DNA of 35,827 nt from contig SVNM01000019.1 of NCBI GenBank assembly GCA_015066875.1, forward strand, positions 1-35,827. Reading direction: 5' to 3'. The notes beneath the pieces were generated by a model. It saw nothing but the letters and a program-made list of their open reading frames with translations, was not told the DNA's origin and searched no databases. The translations under genes were made by a program, and so were the position numbers. The stretch comes from Ruminococcus sp. (lineage in GTDB: Bacteria; Bacillota; Clostridia; Oscillospirales; Ruminococcaceae). Positions 1 to 6,579 of this stretch are shown one piece after another (the first letter of the stretch is position 1; every line of letters begins with the position of its first letter).

Positions 1-70
1 TAGATTCTCCAAAAGATGATGTGTGTACCCTATGGGGCTTAAATTCAGATTAAAAGTCTTTGTAGGGGGT

Positions 71-105
71 TCGGGGGCAAACTTTCTTCAGAAAGGTTCC
101 CCCGA
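71..105 (-). terminator. Hairpin downstream of rubrerythrin
   Basis: A 7-bp outer stem (71-77 with 99-105, G/C rich) and a 5-bp inner stem (82-86 with 91-95) are separated by a small internal loop. It lies about 90 nt after the rubrerythrin stop and is followed on the minus strand by C- and T-rich sequence, but not by a clean T-run. It is either a weak terminator or a copy of a dispersed intergenic repeat. The rest of 1-196 shows no gene. Confidence 0.45.
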
Positions 106-196
106 TAATTACATATAATTCTTCTATATGAACATTGCCTTTAATCTCGATACCCTTTATTTTTTGTACAAAATCTGCTTAACGCATAGTCCCCTA

Positions 197-739
197 TTAA
201 TAATTCTCAGGCTTTAACTGGAAATATGCCTTGGGGTGTGCGCATACGGGACAAACTTCAGGAGCTTCCTGACCGATTACAATGTGACCGCAGTTTCTGC
301 ACTCCCATATCTTATCGCCGTCTCTTGAGAATACAATTCCGCCCTCAATATTAGCAAGAAGCTTTCTGTATCTCTCCTCGTGAGCCTTTTCGATTTCGCC
401 AACCATCTCAAAGAGAAGAGCTATATCGTCAAAGCCCTCTTCCTTAGCGTCCTTAGCGAAGCCTGCATACATATCTGTCCACTCATAATTCTCGCCGTCA
501 GCAGCGTCCTTGAGGTTCTCGATTGTTGAAGGTACGCTTCCGCCGTGAAGGAGCTTGAACCAGATTTTTGCGTGCTCTTTCTCGTTGTTTGCAGTTTCCT
601 CAAACAGAGCGGCAATCTGCTGATAGCCGTCCTTCTTTGCCTTGCTTGCGTAGTAAGAGTACTTGTTTCTTGCCTGTGATTCACCTGCAAATGCTGCCAT
701 AAGATTTGCTTCGGTTTTTGTTCCTTTGATATCTGCCAT
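197..739 (-). CDS. rbr: Rubrerythrin
   Basis: A 180-residue cytoplasmic non-haem iron protein that reduces hydrogen peroxide, protecting anaerobes from oxidative stress. The N-terminal ferritin-like four-helix domain carries the di-iron ligands: Glu in GESQARNKY, the ExxH in NEKEHAKIW, Glu in DAKEEGF and the ExxH in [10 protein letters not shown]. The C-terminal rubredoxin-like domain has CxxC, 12 residues, then CxxC. Length is close to the usual size. I start at ATG 739 because an AAAGGA site lies about 10 nt upstream; the in-frame GTG at 748 is too close to that site. It lies downstream of the pspA operon but is separated from it by a hairpin, and I see no convincing promoter of its own. 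Confidence 0.96.
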   Translation of the reverse strand: MADIKGTKTEANLMAAFAGESQARNKYSYYASKAKKDGYQQIAALFEETANNEKEHAKIWFKLLHGGSVPSTIENLKDAADGENYEWTDMYAGFAKDAKEEGFDDIALLFEMVGEIEKAHEERYRKLLANIEGGIVFSRDGDKIWECRNCGHIVIGQEAPEVCPVCAHPKAYFQLKPENY

Positions 740-788
740 AATTAACACATCCTTTTTTATATTAAGTTCCCATCAACGGGAACCTTCA

Positions 789-833
789 GATAAAATTTAA
801 GCAGCACCATGCATTTAAAATGCACGGTACTGC
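789..833 (-). terminator. Terminator after the pspA operon
   Basis: A 15-bp stem (801-815 with 819-833) sits just after the stop of the 56-residue gene and is followed on the minus strand by a T-rich stretch (789-800). Two positions that would be C-A mismatches on the plus strand are G-U pairs in the minus-strand RNA, so the structure is functional in the minus direction. A second short hairpin (766-771 with 778-783) lies in the leader of the rubrerythrin gene. Confidence 0.6.
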
Positions 834-840
834 CGTTCGG

Positions 841-1011
841 TTATATACCGCACTCGTCATAATCCTTCCATTTTTCGGCATAAGCCTTATCGCTCCAGCT
901 TTTATACATAATATAAACTACCGAACCGATTGCAAGAAATATAGCGAGAAGTAGTGGCAGTGAACCGCCAAGGGGATTGTTCTTTTCTGCCTCATTTTCA
1001 ATTACTTTCAT
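841..1011 (-). CDS. Small single-span membrane protein following pspA
   Basis: A 56-residue protein beginning MKVIENEAEKNNPL. A hydrophilic N-terminus is followed by one clear transmembrane helix at about residues 15-36 (GGSLPLLLAIFLAIGSVVYI) and a charged, aromatic C-terminal tail (KSWSDKAYAEKWKDYDECGI). An AAGGA site lies 9 nt before the ATG. The gene starts 24 nt after the pspA stop, with no terminator between them and one after it, so the two are very probably co-transcribed. I do not recognise the family. Its position suggests a membrane partner or anchor for PspA, comparable in role (not in sequence) to the small Psp membrane proteins of other bacteria; that role is inference. Confidence 0.8.
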   Translation of the reverse strand: MKVIENEAEKNNPLGGSLPLLLAIFLAIGSVVYIMYKSWSDKAYAEKWKDYDECGI

Positions 1012-1035
1012 AAAAGCAAGTCCTTTTCCGGGATT

Positions 1036-1719
1036 TTATGCGTTTGTTGAACCGCCGTTCATTTCAGCCATTAATCTCTGAAGCTCTGCGTCAACCTTAG
1101 CGTCGCTCTCGATCTTAGCAAACTCATCTGCACCCTCGTACTCTTCGCCACCTGCAATCTCAGCAAAAGCGTCAGCTTCAGCTTCCTTGCGAACGATCTT
1201 TTCTTCCATACGGTTAAATTTTTCAAGTGAGCTTGATGCATCAAAACCGCCCATGCTCTTAGCAAGATCTTTCTGTGTATCTGCCATCTGTGAACGAGCG
1301 ATAAGCATTGCCTGACGGCTCTTAGCCTCTTCGAGCTTTGTCTTGAGAACCTCTACCTGATCGCCGATAGCGTCTGTCTGGTTAGAGATTGTCTCATACA
1401 TTTCCTTATAGTTTACAACATCCTCGTCAGCCTTAACCTTCTTAGCAAGAGCCTTCTTAGCGAGCTCCTGATCACCTGAAGCGAGAGCAGCCTTAGCCTT
1501 AGCTTCCCAGTCAGCTGAGATCTTTACAGCGTTCTGATACTGCTTTTCAGCAAGTCTTTCGCTTGCCTTAGCCTTACCGTAATTCTGTGTAGCCTTGCTG
1601 AGTTCCTTCTGCATATCGATGATGATCTGCTTGACCATCTTCTCAGGATCCTCTGCTCTGTCGATAAGATCGTTAACGTTTGACTTGAGTAAGTCGCTTA
1701 ATCTCTGAAATACACCCAT
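1036..1719 (-). CDS. pspA: PspA/IM30 family phage-shock protein
   Basis: A 227-residue ESCRT-III-like coiled-coil protein that assembles on stressed inner membranes to maintain their integrity. The start MGVFQRLSDLLKSNVNDLIDRAEDP is the family's amphipathic membrane-binding helix, followed by MVKQIIIDM and long Ala/Lys/Glu-rich coiled coil; length is typical. The start is ATG 1719, 8 nt after a perfect AGGAGG; an upstream in-frame ATG at 1740 would read through that ribosome site. A consensus sigma-A promoter and an inverted repeat lie upstream. A small membrane-protein gene follows in the same operon. Confidence 0.93.
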   Translation of the reverse strand: MGVFQRLSDLLKSNVNDLIDRAEDPEKMVKQIIIDMQKELSKATQNYGKAKASERLAEKQYQNAVKISADWEAKAKAALASGDQELAKKALAKKVKADEDVVNYKEMYETISNQTDAIGDQVEVLKTKLEEAKSRQAMLIARSQMADTQKDLAKSMGGFDASSSLEKFNRMEEKIVRKEAEADAFAEIAGGEEYEGADEFAKIESDAKVDAELQRLMAEMNGGSTNA

Positions 1720-1764
1720 TTTTAAATCCTCCTGTTTCATGTTTAAAGATTTGAATTTTCACGG

Positions 1765-1791
1765 TAACGGTAACCCCTTTCGCTACCGTTA
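1765..1791. promoter_or_regulatory. Inverted repeat at the pspA transcription start
   Basis: TAACGGTA (1765-1772) and TACCGTTA (1784-1791) form a perfect 8-bp dyad with an 11-bp spacer. It begins at the predicted transcription start and covers roughly +1 to +26, inside the untranslated leader of pspA. This fits a repressor operator, or an RNA hairpin in the leader. Confidence 0.55.
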
Positions 1792-1796
1792 TATTT

Positions 1797-1825
1797 ATTA
1801 TAAATAATTTTCACCCTGTTGTCAA
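1797..1825 (-). promoter_or_regulatory. Consensus sigma-A promoter of pspA
   Basis: On the minus strand there is a perfect TTGACA (1825-1820), a 17-nt spacer and a perfect TATAAT (1802-1797). The predicted start is near 1790, giving a leader of about 70 nt before ATG 1719. Confidence 0.85.
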
Positions 1826-1891
1826 GTGGATTTTCCCTTTTCACCTAATTTTCATCATTCCGCTTACTACAAACCACGTATCAGCGTTGTT

Positions 1892-3064
1892 TCAGCTGTA
1901 GAGAGCATATCCGCAAGCCTTTTCTGAGCTCTTCACAAGCTCTGTCTGGCGGGATATTATATCGGTATTTTCTATCCATTCAAGCTCGCCTGATGCACCC
2001 GCCCATTTATCGTTTTTGCCCTGTTTGTACTCTGCAAGACCTATGACAAGACTTACTCTGTCACAGGTCACAAGCGACTCCCACTCTCTTAATGTTGCCT
2101 CAAAGGGACAGGTTTCGTTTTTAAAGCCATAATACAGCTGAGGCACTATATAATCGCAGTAGCCCACAGTACTCCCCCACAGTCTTACATCAGCATACTG
2201 AGTGGTGTAATTGGTATTTATATTTCCCTGCGGACTTATCCCGAAAAGCAGTCTGTCATCGGCACGCTTTACGCTTTCAAACATTGAATGAACCATACGG
2301 TTGCAGTTTGAGAGTCTCCACCGAGCAAGGTCAGTACTTCCGCTTGTTGAAAATGCACTTTTATCGAACTCCTCCGCTGTAGTGGGATAAAAGTAATCAT
2401 CTATGTGGACTCCGTCGATATTATAATTCTGCACCAGCTCGTCCACCCCTCTGCAGATAAGGTCGATAACCTCATCATATGCGGGATTAAGGTAATATCT
2501 TCCGTCCACCACATTCACAAAGGTTCCCATATGCTTGTCAGCCCATTGCTTCACTATGTACTTATCTGAAAGAGACTCCATCTGTGCTGTACTGCGGTTT
2601 CTCAGCGGATTAATCCACGCGTGGACAGAAATGTCAAGCTTATGTGCCTCCTCAAGCATAATCTGCAGGGGATCGTAATCTCCGTCAAGATACACTCCTT
2701 TCGGGAAAATCTCTGATTTATAGTAAGCGTCTCCGCAGGGAAGCACGTGCACGTATATCGTATTCACCGACTGCTTTGAAGCCTCACTATACCTCTTTGC
2801 AACCTCTGCCCTGAACTCGCTTTCGCTTTTCCCCAGCATATACTCCTCATAATCCATATACGGGAACCACTTTCCGATCTGATTTTCATAGCTGAGCGGA
2901 GTGTATCCTTCAGAACTGTTGCTTTCTTCAAGATAAAGCTGATCTGCTTCCTGAATATAGCCTGTAAGTGGCTGAATTTCCTCGTTAGCAGAGCTCTCCT
3001 TCACAGAACAGGACACAGCAAGCACAGCTGAGACAAGTACTGCTACCATCACCCCTAACCGCAT
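1892..3064 (-). CDS. GHL10-type glycosyl-hydrolase-like lipoprotein
   Basis: A 390-residue secreted lipoprotein. A short signal peptide ends in a lipobox (AVSC, Cys at about residue 19). The mature part matches the family 10-like glycosyl hydrolase (GHL10, formerly DUF187) TIM-barrel pattern: NTIYVHVLPCGDAYY, then a Pro/Asp segment with the ISVHAWINPLRN strand, LNPAYDEV, and the NIDGVHIDDYFYP segment, whose acidic residues are the likely active site. Relatives are thought to act on cell-wall or surface glycans; the substrate is unknown. It starts with ATG 3064 behind an AGGAGGG-like site and lies downstream of the cellulase, separated by a terminator, so it is probably transcribed on its own. 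A TATAAT-like -10 lies about 35 nt upstream without a good -35. Confidence 0.82.
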   Translation of the reverse strand: MRLGVMVAVLVSAVLAVSCSVKESSANEEIQPLTGYIQEADQLYLEESNSSEGYTPLSYENQIGKWFPYMDYEEYMLGKSESEFRAEVAKRYSEASKQSVNTIYVHVLPCGDAYYKSEIFPKGVYLDGDYDPLQIMLEEAHKLDISVHAWINPLRNRSTAQMESLSDKYIVKQWADKHMGTFVNVVDGRYYLNPAYDEVIDLICRGVDELVQNYNIDGVHIDDYFYPTTAEEFDKSAFSTSGSTDLARWRLSNCNRMVHSMFESVKRADDRLLFGISPQGNINTNYTTQYADVRLWGSTVGYCDYIVPQLYYGFKNETCPFEATLREWESLVTCDRVSLVIGLAEYKQGKNDKWAGASGELEWIENTDIISRQTELVKSSEKACGYALYS

Positions 3065-3130
3065 ATGATCCCTCCTCTGCTGAATATATATAGTGAATTA
3101 TATGCCTGTACAGCAAGAGATATAACTATG

Positions 3131-3167
3131 AAAAATATAAAAGAGACAGATTACTCCGTCTCTTTTT
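3131..3167 (-). terminator. Terminator of the GH9 cellulase gene
   Basis: A 9-bp stem (3139-3147 with 3158-3166) with a 10-nt loop is followed on the minus strand by TTTTATATTTTT. It begins about 10 nt after the cellulase stop. Confidence 0.75.
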
Positions 3168-3177
3168 GATTATTGCA

Positions 3178-5475
3178 TTATGATTCGGGAAGAATATCAA
3201 TTACCTGAGCAACCTTCTTCTGAATAGAAAGTGCATCGGAAAGTGTTACACCATCGCCTCGCTGATAAACGTCACAGTTATTCTTAGCCTGATCTTCAAG
3301 GGGATATAATTCCGCATTTGAAGTATAGCACATAACCTTGATAACGTCAGCCATTTTTACATCGCCATCAAGATCAGCGTCTCCGTATATGATACCGCCT
3401 TCTGAAGGCTCTGTAACTGTAGTGGTTGTTGTAGTTGTTGTGGTAGTAGTAGTCGTAGTCACAGGCTTTGTTGTTTCCGAAGGAGTCATTCCGCCGTCAG
3501 CTGATGTGCCGTCGGGCTCGTTTCCGTAGTAAAGCACTCCGTCAATATAGCATGGAATATTCTCTGCTATCACACCGTCCTCAGTCATACCGATATTGGA
3601 GAAATCATTTGTAGCGTCCCAACCGCTTCCGTAATTGGGGAATACAATTGCAAGCATAATTTCGCACTGGTGACGTCCTTCAGAAATAGGCATCATTGCT
3701 CTTCCGTCGGGATATGTTACCTCAATATAATAGATATTGTCCTTATACTGTGTAACAGGAGAAATCTCTGCGGGAGCAACGCCTGCGCCTGAATACATTT
3801 CAGCCTGATCACGGTCACATCTTATAACAACCTGACTTGGATCAAATCCTGCTTCAATAACCTCAGAAAGATCCATAAAATATCTGTAGGAGACATTATC
3901 AACGATTCTTGCGGGCCATGCTGTATGGTTAGTGATTTTAAGGCTGAGGTCAGCTCCGCTTGCTGAAGTTTTGCTGAGCTTAGCCTCAACATAAATCTCA
4001 GGGCCATCGTGAGGCTCTGCCTGAGGGAAAGTCGGATCTGAAGTTCCGCCGAATTCATCAACCATTTTACAAAGCATTGTTGTAAAGGCTGCGTTATAGT
4101 CTGTAGCAACCTCATTGTTGATGTGGTTTCCTCTGTCGTCCTCATAGGTGCCGTCCTGATTGGGACCTCCTACAAGAGCTCCGTAAAGGGTATGTCTGCT
4201 TATCTCAGGATCAAAAACGCTGTTGTTCCATGAAGCGTGAGCTGTTCTGTGGTGAGGATTCTGCGGAGCATTGTTTCCGTATCCTACAACATAGCTCTGG
4301 TTGCTTGGATTTACTCCCAGCATATAATCAATCTGTCTCTTGTAGAATTCCTTGTAGGAAGCTGTATCGCTGTCATCTGCAAGAACCGTATCACTGGCAA
4401 TTGCCGCAATCGAAGCCGCACCTGCAGCATAACGGCAGCAGCCCCAGTTACTTACATACACAAGCTGTCCGTCATCTACAAGTCTGTCGCTTGAAGCATT
4501 CACCCAGTATTCAACGTGCTTTTTAACACGGCTGATATAGAAGCTGTCATTTGTATTTATCGCATAAAGCAGAATTCCACCCTGCTGAACGTCGTCCCAG
4601 CACTGTACCCAGCTGTATTTAAGTTCATCGCTTCCAAGCTCTTTACCCAGATTGGAAGTAAGACTTGTTGCATCATCGAGATATTCCTTATCACCTGTAG
4701 CTATATAAAGCCAGTTTGCCGCATAGAAAAGCTCATCATAGAAGTGACTTGATCGGTAAAATCCCGAAGCGTCACTGCCGTTATACACATCATCTGCCGG
4801 ATTGGTTGAAGCTACCTCATAAATGTGCTTTGCTGTTTCAAGGTAATTGTCAAGCTTTGCCTGATCAGCCTTTCCTTCAAGAGCACAATAGCCCGCCGCA
4901 AGTGCAGCTGCCATTTCACCGAAAACAGCTGAACAGCCCTCAGAAGACTTCAGAGCTTCACGGGCAGACTCATAAGTATTTCCCTGATCAGCCATACCAT
5001 ACTCATAAAGCTCAACAGGACCCCACCAGGTATGATCCTTCTGACCGTTTCCTACCTGAAAGACGATCTCATCACCCTGATCGCAGTCTGCAAAATAATC
5101 AAGAACAAAGGTAAGATTATTCACATAGTTTGTCATTTCTCCGCACTTTTCGATGCCGTCGGGATACTGATAAAGTCCCCAGGCAAGCATTGAAGCGGAA
5201 TAAGCCATAGGCAGATTGAACTTAACGTGGTCGCCCGCGTCATACCAGCCACCCTTGACCTCATCGATCATTGTTGAATCGGCACGCCACTCAACTCTGT
5301 TCCACTCAGGAAGCGGACCAGCCTGCTGGCACTCGTAAAAATAAAGTGATTTCTGAAGTGCCTCTGCGTAATCAGGATTTTCTGAAGCTGCATTTACTGT
5401 TGCAATTGAGCCTACGGAATTCATAAGCATTGCTGCGGCAGCCAGACCTCCTGTAATTTTTTTCAGCATAAACAT
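3178..5475 (-). CDS. Cellulosomal GH9 endoglucanase (GH9-CBM3c-dockerin)
   Basis: A 765-residue secreted cellulase. A Lys-containing, Ala-rich signal peptide ends near VNA-ASENPDY. The GH9 barrel spans about residues 33-470: WYDAGDHVKF (catalytic Asp region, ~78-81), NPHHRTAHAS (active-site His) and NNEVATDYNAAF (catalytic acid Glu ~455). A CBM3c-like module follows (~490-630, EIYVEAKL through SGWDATNDF), typical of processive GH9 endoglucanases. A linker with 14 consecutive Thr (~672-686) leads to a dockerin (~694-765) with calcium-loop repeats GDADLDGDVKMADVI and CDVYQRGDGVTLSDAL. It would hydrolyse cellulose outside the cell while docked on a scaffoldin cohesin. The start is ATG 5475, 8 nt after GGAGG; an upstream ATG at 5541 precedes the ribosome site and lies near the transcription start. 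The second dockerin loop is less canonical than the first. Confidence 0.93.
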   Translation of the reverse strand: MFMLKKITGGLAAAAMLMNSVGSIATVNAASENPDYAEALQKSLYFYECQQAGPLPEWNRVEWRADSTMIDEVKGGWYDAGDHVKFNLPMAYSASMLAWGLYQYPDGIEKCGEMTNYVNNLTFVLDYFADCDQGDEIVFQVGNGQKDHTWWGPVELYEYGMADQGNTYESAREALKSSEGCSAVFGEMAAALAAGYCALEGKADQAKLDNYLETAKHIYEVASTNPADDVYNGSDASGFYRSSHFYDELFYAANWLYIATGDKEYLDDATSLTSNLGKELGSDELKYSWVQCWDDVQQGGILLYAINTNDSFYISRVKKHVEYWVNASSDRLVDDGQLVYVSNWGCCRYAAGAASIAAIASDTVLADDSDTASYKEFYKRQIDYMLGVNPSNQSYVVGYGNNAPQNPHHRTAHASWNNSVFDPEISRHTLYGALVGGPNQDGTYEDDRGNHINNEVATDYNAAFTTMLCKMVDEFGGTSDPTFPQAEPHDGPEIYVEAKLSKTSASGADLSLKITNHTAWPARIVDNVSYRYFMDLSEVIEAGFDPSQVVIRCDRDQAEMYSGAGVAPAEISPVTQYKDNIYYIEVTYPDGRAMMPISEGRHQCEIMLAIVFPNYGSGWDATNDFSNIGMTEDGVIAENIPCYIDGVLYYGNEPDGTSADGGMTPSETTKPVTTTTTTTTTTTTTTVTEPSEGGIIYGDADLDGDVKMADVIKVMCYTSNAELYPLEDQAKNNCDVYQRGDGVTLSDALSIQKKVAQVIDILPES

Positions 5476-5529
5476 AAATATTCCCTCCCAAAACAATACT
5501 CTTTCGAACATACTGAAATATACATATTT

Positions 5530-5558
5530 ATTATGGCACATTGAAATAAAATTGTCAA
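5530..5558 (-). promoter_or_regulatory. Promoter of the GH9 cellulase gene
   Basis: On the minus strand: TTGACA (5558-5553), 17-nt spacer, CATAAT (5535-5530) preceded by an extended TG. This gives a leader of about 48 nt before ATG 5475. Confidence 0.8.
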
Positions 5559-5603
5559 GTACCTCTAAAAATTCCTCTGAAAAGCCTCACTTCTCATTTA
5601 TTC

Positions 5604-5632
5604 TTGTTTTTGTAATAATTGTGTGTTATAAT
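5604..5632 (+). promoter_or_regulatory. Promoter of the EamA transporter gene
   Basis: TTGTTT (5604-5609), 17-nt spacer, TATAAT (5627-5632) with an extended TG at 5624-5625. A GGAGGG ribosome site follows at 5640-5645. It is divergent from the cellulase promoter in a compact intergenic region. Confidence 0.75.
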
Positions 5633-5655
5633 TTCCTGCGGAGGGTGATTTCATT

Positions 5656-6537
5656 ATGAGTAATCAGAACAAAGGCTCTGAACTTTACAAGGGCATTATG
5701 TATATTGTCTTTTCAGCGTTCTTTTTTGCGCTGATGAGCGTTTTTGTGCGGTTTGCAGGAGATATCCCATCGATCCAGAAAAGCTTTTTCAGAAATCTTA
5801 TTTCCTTTTTCATAGCTCTTTTCGCTCTGTTTAAAAGCGGAAAAAAGCCTGAAATCCGCAAGGGCGACCTGAGATTTCTCTTGGGAAGAGCTATTTTCGG
5901 CACAATCGGTATTCTGTGCAATTTCTATGCGGTGGATAATCTGCTTCTTTCCGACGCTTCTATGCTGAATAAAATCTCGCCCTTCTTTTCGGTGGTATTC
6001 TCCTATCTTCTGCTGAAAGAGCGCATTTCTCTGCCTCAGGCTATGGCTGTTGTGACAGCCTTTCTCGGCACTCTATTCATCATAAAGCCAAGCGCAGAGC
6101 TTTTTGAAACCCCCGCAGCTCTTATAGGACTTCTTGGCGGAATCTGTGCCGGCGCAGCCTACACCTTTGTACGCGCGCTTGGACTGAGAAAGGTTGAAAA
6201 ATCATTTATTGTACTTTTCTTTTCGGCATTTTCCTGTCTTGCCACTCTGCCATTCCTTATAGCTGATTTCCACCCTATGACGCTGAAACAGCTTCTTTTC
6301 CTTATTGCTGCAGGTATAGCTGCAGCGGGAGGTCAGTTCAGTGTTACTTCTGCTTACTGCTATGCTCCCGCAAAGGAAGTTTCCGTTTACAGCTACTCTC
6401 AGCTTTTCTTCTCGATGATTTTCGGCTTTGTATTCTTCAGCCAGCTTCCCGATATTCTCAGCATCATCGGCTATGTTATCATTACGGCTACTGCTGTGGG
6501 AATATTTATCTACAACAAGAAAAAACAAAGCTCCTGA
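5656..6537 (+). CDS. EamA/DMT-family membrane transporter
   Basis: A 293-residue integral membrane protein with about ten hydrophobic helices arranged as two EamA repeats, as in drug/metabolite transporter superfamily permeases. Signs include the MYIVFSAFFFALMSVFVRF first helix, FRNLISFFIALFALF, the LLLKERISLPQAMAV end of the first repeat (the LKER motif is common in EamA proteins) and GAAYTFVRALG at the start of the second. Substrate cannot be read from sequence; relatives export amino acids, nucleosides or other metabolites. ATG 5656 has GGAGGG 10 nt upstream. The gene is monocistronic, with its own promoter and a bidirectional terminator shared with glgP. Confidence 0.88.
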   Translation: MSNQNKGSELYKGIMYIVFSAFFFALMSVFVRFAGDIPSIQKSFFRNLISFFIALFALFKSGKKPEIRKGDLRFLLGRAIFGTIGILCNFYAVDNLLLSDASMLNKISPFFSVVFSYLLLKERISLPQAMAVVTAFLGTLFIIKPSAELFETPAALIGLLGGICAGAAYTFVRALGLRKVEKSFIVLFFSAFSCLATLPFLIADFHPMTLKQLLFLIAAGIAAAGGQFSVTSAYCYAPAKEVSVYSYSQLFFSMIFGFVFFSQLPDILSIIGYVIITATAVGIFIYNKKKQSS

Positions 6538-6544
6538 CAAAGCA

Positions 6545-6573
6545 AAAGGACTGCTACCCTGCAGTCCTTTTTT
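6545..6573. terminator. Bidirectional terminator between EamA gene and glgP
   Basis: A perfect 10-bp stem (6545-6554 with 6561-6570) with a 6-nt loop. T-run on the plus strand, A-run on the other side, so it can serve both convergent genes. Confidence 0.85.
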
Positions 6574-6579
6574 ATATCT

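Noticed and set aside
3338..3529. Plus-strand frame with a long valine run
   Set aside because: It is the complement of the poly-threonine linker of the cellulase, not a real protein.
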